Source of the DNA: Flagellimonas pelagia
GTDB taxonomy: Bacteria > Bacteroidota > Bacteroidia > Flavobacteriales > Flavobacteriaceae
Assembly: GCF_003584135.1 (NCBI RefSeq)
Contig: NZ_QXFI01000036.1
Coordinates: 298,445 to 362,444 of the forward strand
DNA length: 64,000 nucleotides
Direction of reading: 5' to 3'
A program made the translations under genes and the position numbers. Shown piece by piece: positions 8,571 to 17,497 of this stretch (positions are counted from its first letter, which is position 1; each line of letters begins with the position of its first letter). The notes under the pieces were generated by a model. It did no database searches. It saw nothing but the letters and a program-made list of their open reading frames with translations, and was not told where the DNA came from.

Positions 8571-10808
8571 CTACCAGCCTTCATTTTGCATAAAATCCGT
8601 TACTGCTCTTCTGATGTAATCTGTCAAGCCAATCTCTTCGATATCTTCTCGAAATCTTTCATATGCAATGGGCATCAAGGTTTGGCCAAACTCCGAAAGA
8701 CTGCTTCCCATTTTTTCCCGCTCAACTTCCGGCACATTTCCTTTTTCCTGCACATCTTTCATAATGGATTTCAATTCGCTGTAAAAGACCTCTTCGTATC
8801 GCTTTTTAAAATCTTTGAAATGATAAAGTTCATTAAGCAAATTGATAGCAATTTCCTTGTAATCACTTTTGCCATGATGTTCCCGTAGGGTTGTCAAAAG
8901 CATGTTAAGTTCTTCCTTTTTAACTTGAGGCAAATCACCTGATTGTTGGAGCAAGTTTTCCAGTTGCTGGTCCAATTCGGAAGGGGTGCCGCTGTATATA
9001 ACATCCCGGTATCTAAAAGTGTACAGTGTTTCTATTGGAACATTCCCAGAATTGGCAATGCCCCTCTTTCCTTTGTTATTTGCACTGCCAAAGGAGTAGG
9101 TGTAACCAAAAGTTGCGGTAAAATCCGTGTTATCTATGATTGGAGTATTCCTGAAAAGGGATAGCACATTTAAACTGAACACATGCTTTTCCAACCAAGT
9201 ATAATTGCCTCCCAACCGCAAGTTGTAGTATTGGTTTTGCTGTTCCCCATTGGCAAACGATGTATTATAGGATGCGGAGAAACTGGTCCTCAACTTTTTA
9301 TCGAACAACTGTTTTGTCAGACCCAAAGTAGGCCCAAGAGTAAGGCCCGTATCCGTTTCGCCCGATTTGGAATACGAAGAATTCGCGGCCAAGATAATGG
9401 TAAGTGCCTTTTTGGGATACCCCCAGGAATGGGAAACCGTTCCATTGTAAAATTCGCTCGCTCCATTCTCCATGGTCTTGCCATCTTGCTGGTTGTTGGA
9501 ATTTTGATAAACCAAGTTGATGTTGGCCCTGTATTGCCGGGTATCGGTCTGTTTTAGGGCATAATTGAGTCCCAAGCTTGCGTTTTTTGAAATCTGCCTG
9601 TAGTTCAAAGTATCCACATTGTCGAACTCCCCTACTTGGTTGATATAATCAAACTGATCCCGAATGTTGGTATAAGATTGAAAATTGGAAAAGGAACTGT
9701 TGATGCCGAGCTTTTCGTTGGGTGTATAACTAAGGTTGATGGAACTCACCAACCGCTTCATGTCGGAGGATTTGGCCTTGTCGAGGTTGTCTCGCTGAAG
9801 ACCTACGTTCACCCCAATGTTCAAGGTATTGTTGAAGATGGTCTGTGAAGCGTTTAAGGCTATATTTTCAAGGTCATTATTGAAGTAATAGGCTCCAAAT
9901 GTCCTGTAATTTGGATCTATACGTTCATACTTGGCTCCCATTGAACCATTGCCTGCCCTATAATCAAAAGACGTATTGAAAGCCTTGAAATAGTGGGTGG
10001 TGACATTCTCATTTAGAAATAGCGAGAATGGTCCTTTTTTACTTCTAGGGTCTTTGACCCTCACATCTTCGGTAATACCCGAAACAGCATATTCAACCTT
10101 GATGTCCGCTTTTTCCAACACCTTAAAATTGGTTTCAAGCGAAGCAACCACATTGTCTTTTGGCGATAATCCCAGCTCAAAGGGAAAAGGTTGCTTTAAA
10201 GAGTTTTCATCATCAGTCGCCTTAAAAAAAATCATCCCCAAGTTGACCTTTTCAAAAGCATAGGAAGCCTTTAGGCCGTACCCATTTCTATAGTAAGCCA
10301 CAATATTTTCGGGTTGATCGGGGTCAAACTCGGTTGCTCTCAACAACCTTCCGTACATGGCACTAAACTTAAAAGGGCCATTGGGTGATATATCAACACC
10401 CACTCCAGTAAATTGATGACCGTTTAGGGTGTAAGGTGAGAATCTCATGGCCACATCCCCAATATGTGCCGTGATCCATTTATAGGATGGGCTCAAGCTC
10501 AATCGATTCAGCTTAAAAGGGCTGGAAAAATCAAAGTTTTGGTTGCTGTATGCAAAGGATAAGGGAATGTTGTACAGTTCAGCAATGCTGAAATTTAGGT
10601 TCCCAGCCAAATAATAGGTAAAAGCTTGGCGATTGGCCGTTCCGTCATAAAAAACACCATTGGCCGATAGGCCCCCACTGTAGTTGAAAAGCTTTGCTTT
10701 GCCCAATCGGTCCAAATCAATACTTTGTGACAGGCCAAAGAAACCGCACATAAAGAATGGAAATAGTAGCCTGTACAATTTAGGTTGGTTAATTTTCCAA
10801 TGATACAA
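8571..10808 (-). CDS. outer-membrane beta-barrel protein with helical C-terminal tail
   Basis: The 745-residue product has an N-terminal export signal (LYRLLFPFFMCGFFGLSQ). About residues 30-590 contain alternating amphipathic strands with repeated aromatic ends, typical of an outer-membrane barrel. The last about 150 residues switch to charged alpha-helix (QQLENLLQQSGD onward) and would sit in the periplasm. No ATG exists near the frame's beginning: the codon used here is TTG at 10808, TTG at 10778 is an alternative, and the first ATG (10751) falls inside the signal sequence. It is the first gene of the toxin locus and could serve in export or anchoring of the downstream secreted toxin, which is inference from position only. 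I do not recognise a named family. Confidence 0.8.
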   Translation of the reverse strand: MYHWKINQPKLYRLLFPFFMCGFFGLSQSIDLDRLGKAKLFNYSGGLSANGVFYDGTANRQAFTYYLAGNLNFSIAELYNIPLSFAYSNQNFDFSSPFKLNRLSLSPSYKWITAHIGDVAMRFSPYTLNGHQFTGVGVDISPNGPFKFSAMYGRLLRATEFDPDQPENIVAYYRNGYGLKASYAFEKVNLGMIFFKATDDENSLKQPFPFELGLSPKDNVVASLETNFKVLEKADIKVEYAVSGITEDVRVKDPRSKKGPFSLFLNENVTTHYFKAFNTSFDYRAGNGSMGAKYERIDPNYRTFGAYYFNNDLENIALNASQTIFNNTLNIGVNVGLQRDNLDKAKSSDMKRLVSSINLSYTPNEKLGINSSFSNFQSYTNIRDQFDYINQVGEFDNVDTLNYRQISKNASLGLNYALKQTDTRQYRANINLVYQNSNNQQDGKTMENGASEFYNGTVSHSWGYPKKALTIILAANSSYSKSGETDTGLTLGPTLGLTKQLFDKKLRTSFSASYNTSFANGEQQNQYYNLRLGGNYTWLEKHVFSLNVLSLFRNTPIIDNTDFTATFGYTYSFGSANNKGKRGIANSGNVPIETLYTFRYRDVIYSGTPSELDQQLENLLQQSGDLPQVKKEELNMLLTTLREHHGKSDYKEIAINLLNELYHFKDFKKRYEEVFYSELKSIMKDVQEKGNVPEVEREKMGSSLSEFGQTLMPIAYERFREDIEEIGLTDYIRRAVTDFMQNEGW

Positions 10809-10898
10809 TATCGATCCACTTAAAATGAATCCGTTTGATGTATCACCAACCTGAGTTTATGTCTGCCCATTATGAATTGATTTTGTTGAAAAAAATAA

Positions 10899-10919
10899 AA
10901 GCTGGACATTGTCCAGCTT
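10899..10919 (-). terminator. second rho-independent terminator behind rplI
   Basis: On the minus strand AAGCTGGAC-AAT-GTCCAGCTT forms a perfect 9-bp stem followed by TTATTTTTTT. It lies about 30 nt beyond a first hairpin and should stop any read-through from the ribosomal operon before the toxin locus. Confidence 0.7.
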
Positions 10920-10950
10920 AAAAATTAAATTCGAATATGGCATAAAAAAA

Positions 10951-10970
10951 GGGCTATGCGAACATAGCCC
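10951..10970 (-). terminator. rho-independent terminator of the rpsF-rpsR-rplI operon
   Basis: On the minus strand GGGCTATG-TTCG-CATAGCCC is an 8-bp stem closed by a stable UUCG tetraloop, followed directly by seven T residues. It sits 30 nt behind the rplI stop codon. Confidence 0.85.
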
Positions 10971-11000
10971 TCTTTATTTCCAAATACTTATTACAGTATA

Positions 11001-11453
11001 TTACTTCGCTTCAGCAACAACCTCAAAAGGAAATTCTACTACAACTTCCCTGTGAAGTCTGATGACCGCTTCGTAAGGCCCCACTCGTTTGATCGCTCCA
11101 CCTTTAATGTTGATGAACTTTCGCTCGATTTGGTGTCCTTCTTTGTCCAAAGCCTCTGCCAAATCAATGTTGGTCACAGATCCGAACAATTTATCGCCCG
11201 CACCAGCCTTGGCAGCGATACGGATTTCCAATTGTTTTAGGGCTTCGGCAATCTTGTTGGCCTCATCAACGATTTTCTTCTCTTTGTGGGCTCTTTGCTT
11301 AAGGTTCTCGGCCAAAACTTTTTTGGCTGATGGAGTGGCCAATGTAGCCAAACCTTGTGGGATTAGGAAGTTTCTGCCGTAACCGTTCTTTACGGAAACG
11401 ATATCATCCTTAAATCCCAAATCCTGTACATCTTCTCTTAGAATAAGTTCCAT
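11001..11453 (-). CDS. rplI: 50S ribosomal protein L9
   Basis: This 150-residue protein is a component of the large ribosomal subunit that binds 23S rRNA domain V. The start MELILREDVQDLG and the VKNGYGRNFLIPQG segment (residues about 21-34) are the L9 N-terminal signature. A long connecting helix rich in K, A and E follows, then the C-terminal domain ending in HREVVVEFPFEVV. Length is normal for the family. It is last in the rpsF-rpsR-rplI operon and is followed by two terminators. Confidence 0.97.
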   Translation of the reverse strand: MELILREDVQDLGFKDDIVSVKNGYGRNFLIPQGLATLATPSAKKVLAENLKQRAHKEKKIVDEANKIAEALKQLEIRIAAKAGAGDKLFGSVTNIDLAEALDKEGHQIERKFINIKGGAIKRVGPYEAVIRLHREVVVEFPFEVVAEAK

Positions 11454-11466
11454 TCTTCGGTATTTT

Positions 11467-11763
11467 TTATTTCAACATATCGCCAACGTACGGCATTAAC
11501 GCAATGTGACGGGCACGCTTAACGGCCTGGGCCACTTTTCTCTGGTATTTCAAGGAAGTACCGGTAAGTCTGCGAGGAAGCAATTTTCCTTGCTCGTTCA
11601 CCAACTTCATCAAGAAATCAGGATCTTTGTAATCGATGTACTTGATACCTGATTTTTTGAACCTACAATACTTCTTTTGCTTGTTGGTCTCAATGTTCAA
11701 CGGGGTCAAATATCTGATTTCCCCGTCTTTTTTTGCTTTTGCTTGTTGCTCAATAGATGCCAT
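11467..11763 (-). CDS. rpsR: 30S ribosomal protein S18
   Basis: The 98-residue protein belongs to the small ribosomal subunit, where it pairs with S6 on the platform. [18 protein letters not shown] and the [18 protein letters not shown] segment are the S18 core. The N-terminal extension rich in K, Q and A is usual in Bacteroidota. It follows rpsF after 3 nt and precedes rplI by 13 nt, so the three are one transcription unit. Confidence 0.97.
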   Translation of the reverse strand: MASIEQQAKAKKDGEIRYLTPLNIETNKQKKYCRFKKSGIKYIDYKDPDFLMKLVNEQGKLLPRRLTGTSLKYQRKVAQAVKRARHIALMPYVGDMLK

Positions 11764-11766
11764 AAC

Positions 11767-12105
11767 CTATGCCTTTGCTTTTAATTTGGTTCTACGTTTT
11801 TCTGCCCAAGCAATTGCATGCTTGTCCAACTTAACGGTCAAAAAACGCATAACGCGCTCATCTCTCCTGAATTCCACCTCGTAAGGACCGATGGCCTCAC
11901 CAGGGGCTGTGAATTCGAACAAGTGGTAAAAGCCACTTTTCTTGTGCTGAATGGGATAGGCCAATTTCTTAAGTCCCCAATCTTCCTTGGAGACCATTTT
12001 GGCACCATTGTTAATCAAAAAATCCTCAAATTTCTTGACTGTTTCCTCTATCTGTGTTTCAGACAGAACGGGATTCAAAATGAAAACAGTTTCGTAATGG
12101 TTCAT
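11767..12105 (-). CDS. rpsF: 30S ribosomal protein S6
   Basis: The 112-residue protein starts at MNHYETVFILNP, which matches where S6 normally begins. The frame is open 28 codons further upstream, but that extension (rich in K, R and Y) is not part of the family and was left out. The ferredoxin-like S6 fold is seen in ETVFILNPVLSE, the GLKKLAYPIQHKKSGFYHLFEF region and the C-terminal RDERVMRFLTVKLDKHA. It is the first gene of the ribosomal operon; its leader (12106-12200) is AT-rich and probably holds the promoter. Confidence 0.96.
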   Translation of the reverse strand: MNHYETVFILNPVLSETQIEETVKKFEDFLINNGAKMVSKEDWGLKKLAYPIQHKKSGFYHLFEFTAPGEAIGPYEVEFRRDERVMRFLTVKLDKHAIAWAEKRRTKLKAKA

Positions 12106-12341
12106 TATTATATATTTTAAAGGAGCGCAAAAGTAGTAATATTTCTTTCGCCTTGCAAGAAAAGCTAAAAAACTTCGTTTAAAGTACAAGAGTTATCAAC
12201 AATGAAAAAACCGATAAACCTAAATAACGTATATGGCAATATACACAACAAAATAAACCATGTTTACATCTTTTGTTGCTCTTAACCGTCATTTTTGTGT
12301 AATTTGCCGATGATTTAAAACCCTACAAATCACCCCATTCT

Positions 12342-13034
12342 ATGAAATTAAAAAGTATAATTGTAGACGATTCTTCCATGCAGCGGATGGCCGTTGCTAA
12401 ATTGGTCAACAATCATCCACATCTTGCTTTGGTTGCTGAATACAGCAACGCCATTGAAGCCAAAAATGGCCTGAAAAACCACGAAATCGACCTTATTTTC
12501 CTCGATGTAGAAATGCCTATCATTAGTGGTTTTGACCTTTTAGAGGCCCTAGAGAACCCACCACAGGTTATTTTGATCACAGGAAAACCTGATTATGCAC
12601 TTAAAGCTTTTGACTACGACGTAACCGATTACCTCCACAAACCCATCACCTTGGCCCGTTTTGAAGCCTCTGTAAAAAGAGCCGTTGCCAAATTTGAGCA
12701 AATGAACAGGGTGGATGAGGATGAAGAGCACATCTTTGTAAAAAGCAACCTTAAAAAACGTAAGGTTATTTTAAACGACATTAAATGGATCGAAGCGTTG
12801 GGAGATTACATCAAATTGGTGACCGATGAGGCCAATATTGTAATCCTCTCCACCATGAAGTCTTTCGAAAAGCAGTTGCCTGCCGAAAAATTCCTTCGTA
12901 TCCACAAGTCTTATATTGTGAATCTGGAGAAGATAGAAAAGTTCAACAGTAAAAATGTTGAGGTTGGGGGAAGACAGATTCCATTGAGCCGAAACAAAAA
13001 AACCGAGCTGGCTGAAGCACTTGCCAACGTATAA
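12342..13034 (+). CDS. LytTR-type DNA-binding response regulator
   Basis: The 230-residue protein has a receiver domain at residues about 1-118 with D9/D10, the phosphoacceptor D55 in FLDVEMP, T80 and K100. A LytTR DNA-binding domain follows at about 130-228, with KFLRIHKSYIVNL and IPLSRNKK. It would be a phosphorylation-dependent transcription factor. No LytS-type histidine kinase is adjacent, so its partner is encoded elsewhere. It is convergent with priA; the two stop codons directly abut at 13034/13035. The upstream 236 bp carry no other gene. Confidence 0.93.
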   Translation: MKLKSIIVDDSSMQRMAVAKLVNNHPHLALVAEYSNAIEAKNGLKNHEIDLIFLDVEMPIISGFDLLEALENPPQVILITGKPDYALKAFDYDVTDYLHKPITLARFEASVKRAVAKFEQMNRVDEDEEHIFVKSNLKKRKVILNDIKWIEALGDYIKLVTDEANIVILSTMKSFEKQLPAEKFLRIHKSYIVNLEKIEKFNSKNVEVGGRQIPLSRNKKTELAEALANV

Positions 13035-15491
13035 TTATATGTGGTCCACATTGTAGACCAGTCTTACACTTTTATACTTGGAAATAGCATTAAAAGATCG
13101 TTCGATCCTTTTAATGCTATTTTTTGTTTGTGCCAGTGGGTACTCACGAGGTATCTTGATGAGGACGTTCTTTAAATAATCCCTACGGATGCGGGCCACT
13201 GGTGGATATTCAGGACCCAGTACCGGAATCTTGAGCACATTTCGCAACGAACTGGCCAACCAATCCGAAGCCTCGTTCAATTTATTGAAATCCCTATCCT
13301 TTAAAGTAATCTTGATGATACGCACCAAAGGTGGGTATTTAAACTGTTCCCTTTCATACAGCTGCTCGGTGAACATTTTTTCGTAATCATTGGTAGTGAC
13401 CTGTTGCAAGATCTGATGATAAGGATTATAACTCTGGATCAACACCTTGCCGCGTTTTTGGGTACGCCCTGCCCTACCCGCCACTTGGGTGAGCATTTGA
13501 AAACTACGCTCATGGGCACGGTAATCCGGAAAATTGAGCATGGTGTCCGCATTCATGATGCCCACCAAACTTACATTCCTAAAGTCGAGACCTTTTGTTA
13601 CCATCTGGGTACCTACCAAAATGTCCATTTCTTGGTTTTCGAAGGCCGAAATGATCTTTTCATAGGCATATTTGCCCCTAGTGGTATCCAAATCCATACG
13701 ACCCACTACTGCTTTGGGGAAAAGTTGCCCCAATTCTTCCTGGATCTGTTCCGTACCGAACCCTTTCTTGTCCAAAGTGGCATTGCCACAGGCCAGACAA
13801 GCTTGTTGTAGTGCCATATGGTATCCACAGTAATGACAGCGCAACTGATTCCGGTGCTGATGATACGTAAGGCTCACATCGCAATTGGGACACTGGGCCA
13901 CGTGGCCACAAGTGGTACACTCCACTACAGGGGCAAACCCCCTTCGGTTTTGGAAAAGAATCACCTGCTCCCCTTCTTCCAAGGCCTCCGCAATCGCATT
14001 GATCAAAATTTCGGAAAAATGCCCTTTCATCCGTTTCTTTCGGGTGGCTTCTTTGATATCCACCAAATTGATGTCGGGCATCAATACGTTTCCGAATCGA
14101 TAAGGAATGGCGGCATACCCGTATTTTCCCGATTTAGCATTGTACATGCTCTCTATGCTCGGGGTGGCAGACCCCAAAACGGTATCGGAACTGTGGAGCG
14201 AAGCCAAAACAATGGCCGCATCTCGGGCATGATAACGCGGAGCTGGGTCAAACTGTTTGAAAGAACTCTCATGCTCTTCGTCCACCACTACCAAACCAAG
14301 GTTTGAATAGGGTAAAAACAACGAGGATCGGGCACCGATGACAATCTGGGCCTTTTCGGCATTGTGCAATACATTGTTCCACACCTCCACCCTTTCATGA
14401 ATGCTGTATTTGGAATGATATACAGAAACCTTGTTCCCAAAATAATGCTGTAGCCTATTGATCAGTTGGGAAGTCAGCGCGATTTCGGGCAGTAGATATA
14501 ACGCCTGTTGGCCTCTATCCAAGCATTGTTGAATCAATTTTACATAAACTTCGGTCTTTCCTGATGAAGTGACACCATGCAACAATACTGGTTTCTTGTC
14601 TTCAAAGGAGTCTTGAATGGCATCCAATGCCTTGGACTGATATTCGTTCAATGAGATATTTCGGGATTCCTCGGAAGTATCCTCAAAATCCACTCGGTCC
14701 TTTCTGATGTGGTATTCCTCCAGTACCCCCTTGTCAATTAAAGCTTTGATCACCGCCTTGGAGCTGCCACTTTCCTTTTCCAAGTCATCTACCGGTATCG
14801 GTTTTTTGTTTTTGGCCTGAATCTGGAAAAGGGTCAGTACTACCTGACTTTGCTTGGGTGCACGGGAGAGCTCATTCAGCAATTCCTCTAATTTTGCATC
14901 ATCACAATAGGTGTCCGAAAGCTTTACATAACGCACCATTTTGGGTTTGTACTGCTCATACAGTTCTTCCTTCTGAAGCACTACTCCTTTCTGTACCAGT
15001 CTATTAACAAGGGATAGTACATTCTTCTTGTCCACAATGTCGCTGATTTCACCTATTTGCAAATGCGATTGGTGTTGAAGGGCCTCAAAGACCAAAAACT
15101 CATCATCCTGAAGGTCCATTTCATCCACTTGGACCTCTTTGTTCAACAAGACCAAAGTTTCACTTTCCAACATGAAGGCACTGGGTAGGGCACTTCGGAT
15201 CACTTCTCCCAAAGTACACATATAGTACTCGGCTATCCATTCCCAATGTTTTAGTTGAAATTCATTGACCAAGGGGATTTCATCCAAAATCTGGTAAATT
15301 TCCTTGGGTTCGTAGGCAATGGGGGCTTCACTGTGCACCCTGTAAGCAAGCGCGGTATATATTTTGGATTTGCCGAAAGGTACTGCAATCCTCATCCCTT
15401 TTTTTATAAAATCAGCTTCTTGTGGTGTGATCTTATAGGTAAAAAGTCTTTCCAAGGGAATGGGCAGTACAACATCCAAAAAAAAGTCCAT
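13035..15491 (-). CDS. priA: primosomal replication restart helicase PriA
   Basis: The 818-residue 3'-to-5' DNA helicase reloads the replisome at stalled or recombined forks. The N-terminal DNA-binding domain starts DVVLPIPLERLFTY. The Walker A is GVTSSGKTEVY (about residue 306) and the Walker B is VVVDEEHESSFKQ. The zinc-binding cysteine cluster includes ECTTCGHVAQCPNCDVS, RCHYCG and ACLACGN. Helicase motifs V and VI follow (GTQMVTKGLDF and QVAGRAGR). Length is normal for Bacteroidota PriA. Confidence 0.97.
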   Translation of the reverse strand: MDFFLDVVLPIPLERLFTYKITPQEADFIKKGMRIAVPFGKSKIYTALAYRVHSEAPIAYEPKEIYQILDEIPLVNEFQLKHWEWIAEYYMCTLGEVIRSALPSAFMLESETLVLLNKEVQVDEMDLQDDEFLVFEALQHQSHLQIGEISDIVDKKNVLSLVNRLVQKGVVLQKEELYEQYKPKMVRYVKLSDTYCDDAKLEELLNELSRAPKQSQVVLTLFQIQAKNKKPIPVDDLEKESGSSKAVIKALIDKGVLEEYHIRKDRVDFEDTSEESRNISLNEYQSKALDAIQDSFEDKKPVLLHGVTSSGKTEVYVKLIQQCLDRGQQALYLLPEIALTSQLINRLQHYFGNKVSVYHSKYSIHERVEVWNNVLHNAEKAQIVIGARSSLFLPYSNLGLVVVDEEHESSFKQFDPAPRYHARDAAIVLASLHSSDTVLGSATPSIESMYNAKSGKYGYAAIPYRFGNVLMPDINLVDIKEATRKKRMKGHFSEILINAIAEALEEGEQVILFQNRRGFAPVVECTTCGHVAQCPNCDVSLTYHQHRNQLRCHYCGYHMALQQACLACGNATLDKKGFGTEQIQEELGQLFPKAVVGRMDLDTTRGKYAYEKIISAFENQEMDILVGTQMVTKGLDFRNVSLVGIMNADTMLNFPDYRAHERSFQMLTQVAGRAGRTQKRGKVLIQSYNPYHQILQQVTTNDYEKMFTEQLYEREQFKYPPLVRIIKITLKDRDFNKLNEASDWLASSLRNVLKIPVLGPEYPPVARIRRDYLKNVLIKIPREYPLAQTKNSIKRIERSFNAISKYKSVRLVYNVDHI

Positions 15492-15523
15492 ACACTATCC
15501 TAGTTATGCCAAGCTTTCATTTT

Positions 15524-16546
15524 TTAATCTTCACCGAGTTCCTGAGGCTGCTCTTCCAGTTTTTTAGCTTTCTCTTCTTGCTTTCTTCGATGACTTCGCC
15601 CTAAAGAATTCAAGGTGGCGTTCAATTCAAATCCCAAGAGTAGAATATTGGAGTTCAACCAAATATAGACCATCAAAATCAATAGCCCTCCCAAGGCGCC
15701 ATACAGTTCATTGTAGCGGGCAAATTTTTCCACATAGATTCCGAAAAGATAGGAGGTCAACAAAAAAAGTAAGGTGGTCATCAAGGCACCAGCAGAAAAA
15801 AACCGTGCTTTTCGACCTTCCGCTGTACCGAAATAATACAGAATGGCAGTAGTAAGGTAGGAAAGACATAGGAAAAACAAAATCTTGGCCACCTGTATGC
15901 CGACGGTGTCACCCTTGGCCACATCATACCCCAATTTTTTACCTAAATACTCACTGGTGTATTCCACAATATAGAATTCAAAATAGACAAAGGCCACAGC
16001 GCCAATAATCAAAAGAATGGAGAGAATGAGTCCCACCATTAAGGCATAGGCATATTGACGAAAAAAATTACGGGTCAGCTCCACATGATACGAATTCTCG
16101 AACCCTCCAAATATGGCATTCACGCCGTTTGCCACTAAAAAGATGGACAAAATGAAAGCGGAAGACAAAAGACCTCCTTGCTTTTGATCTTTAATCTGCT
16201 GGTAAATATCCCCGAAATATTCACTGGTTGCCGAAGGAAGAAAAGATTCCAAAAAGTCTAGAAATTGGTGATCAAAATTTGCATTGCCCACACTCACGTA
16301 CGGAATGATGAAGGGAATCAGGGTCACTAGAAAAATCAAAAGTGGGAATAAAGCCAAAAAGATACTGAAGGCAATGGAACTGGCCCGTGTGGAAACCGCC
16401 CCCCGAACGATGCCCAAAAGGTACATTTCGATAAGATCGTAAAAAGAGAGTCCTTCAAAAGCCTTGAGCTTGATTTTTTTCAATAGACGAACCGCCCAAT
16501 TGAGAATTGGTATTTTTTCCAACTGCTCTTCAATTGCTTCGGACAT
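15524..16546 (-). CDS. YihY/BrkB-family inner-membrane protein
   Basis: The 340-residue membrane protein has about six hydrophobic segments (for example FSIFLALFPLLIFLVTLIPFI, and LLILMVYIWLNSNILLLGFE near the end) and the family pattern ASSIAFSIFLALFP after the first cytosolic segment. The hydrophilic C-terminal tail is rich in K and E. Transport or envelope roles are proposed for the family but no substrate is established. Its ATG begins exactly one nucleotide after the nadC stop codon, so the two genes are translationally coupled. Confidence 0.88.
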   Translation of the reverse strand: MSEAIEEQLEKIPILNWAVRLLKKIKLKAFEGLSFYDLIEMYLLGIVRGAVSTRASSIAFSIFLALFPLLIFLVTLIPFIIPYVSVGNANFDHQFLDFLESFLPSATSEYFGDIYQQIKDQKQGGLLSSAFILSIFLVANGVNAIFGGFENSYHVELTRNFFRQYAYALMVGLILSILLIIGAVAFVYFEFYIVEYTSEYLGKKLGYDVAKGDTVGIQVAKILFFLCLSYLTTAILYYFGTAEGRKARFFSAGALMTTLLFLLTSYLFGIYVEKFARYNELYGALGGLLILMVYIWLNSNILLLGFELNATLNSLGRSHRRKQEEKAKKLEEQPQELGED

Positions 16547-17404
16547 CTACACGGCTTTTAAACTTAGATCCATATTATAAACGGAATGCGTCAAAGCTCC
16601 TGACGAAATATAATTCACTCCACATTCGGCATAGGTTCTAATGGTCTCCTCATTGATCCCACCTGACGATTCGGTCTGGCATTGGTCACCAATTCTCTTG
16701 ACGGCTTCACGGGTTTCCTCGTAATCAAAATTGTCCAGCAGAATTCGATGTACCCCTGATGACTTCAAAATCTCATCTACTTCATCAAGATTCCTGGCCT
16801 CTACAATAATCTTTAAGTCTTTCCCATTTTCCTGAAGGTACTCCTGTGTTTTTTGGATGGCCTTGGTAATCCCGCCTGCAAAATCGATATGGTTGTCTTT
16901 CAACATGATCATGTCGTACAAGGCAAATCGATGGTTTTCCCCTCCCCCGATCTTCACGGCCCACTTTTCCAAAGCCCGGATACCGGGCGTGGTTTTTCGG
17001 GTATCCAAAATCTTGGTGTCGGTGCCATCCAAAAGGGAAACAAAATCATGAGTCTTGGTGGCAATAGCGCTCATCCGTTGCATGGCATTAAGTACCAATC
17101 TTTCCGCTTTTAGGATGCTTTGGGAACTACCTTCCACATAAAAGACCACATCGCCATATTTAACAGGACTGCCATCTTGCAGCAACACTTCCATTTTTAA
17201 ATTGGGGTCGATGTATTGGAACACCATTCGGGCAAAATCTACCCCTGCAATGATGCCCTCGTCCTTCACCAATAGTTTTGCCTTACCGGTCGCCGTGGCC
17301 GGAATACAGGCCAATGAGCTATGATCGCCATCGCCCACATCTTCACGGACGGCGTTGGCAATAATCAAATAAAGTTCTTTTTGAAATTGTTCTTCGGATA
17401 TCAT
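16547..17404 (-). CDS. nadC: nicotinate-nucleotide pyrophosphorylase (carboxylating)
   Basis: The 285-residue quinolinate phosphoribosyltransferase makes nicotinate mononucleotide from quinolinate and PRPP in de novo NAD synthesis. Recognisable parts are REDVGDGDHSS near the N-terminus, LNAMQRMSAIAT, the substrate-binding DTRKTTPGIRALEKWAV, KDNHI, VEARNLDEV and the C-terminal SSGGINEETIRTYA. Length is normal. It is divergent from rlmH and followed immediately by the YihY-family gene. Confidence 0.96.
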   Translation of the reverse strand: MISEEQFQKELYLIIANAVREDVGDGDHSSLACIPATATGKAKLLVKDEGIIAGVDFARMVFQYIDPNLKMEVLLQDGSPVKYGDVVFYVEGSSQSILKAERLVLNAMQRMSAIATKTHDFVSLLDGTDTKILDTRKTTPGIRALEKWAVKIGGGENHRFALYDMIMLKDNHIDFAGGITKAIQKTQEYLQENGKDLKIIVEARNLDEVDEILKSSGVHRILLDNFDYEETREAVKRIGDQCQTESSGGINEETIRTYAECGVNYISSGALTHSVYNMDLSLKAV

Positions 17405-17486
17405 TTCCTTGGGGTTTCAACGAAAATAGTAAAAACATTGCTCCTTGGCCACGCCAATTACATGCTTATTGTTTTGCCCGAATCAT

Positions 17487-17494
17487 TATTTTTG
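17487..17494 (+). promoter_or_regulatory. candidate -7 promoter element for rlmH
   Basis: TATTTTTG is a perfect match to the Bacteroidota -7 consensus TAnnTTTG. It ends three nucleotides before the rlmH ATG, so transcription would begin at or next to the start codon. A TTG at 17469-17471 could be the -33 element, but the spacing is short. Confidence 0.4.
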
Positions 17495-17497
17495 GGC

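Noticed and set aside
11767..12189. Longer rpsF product with 28 extra N-terminal residues
   Set aside because: The extension is basic and aromatic and not part of S6; the MNHYET start matches the family.
13035..13110. Possible terminator between the LytTR gene and priA
   Set aside because: Only short, weak stems occur inside the end of priA; the two stop codons abut, leaving no room for an intergenic terminator.
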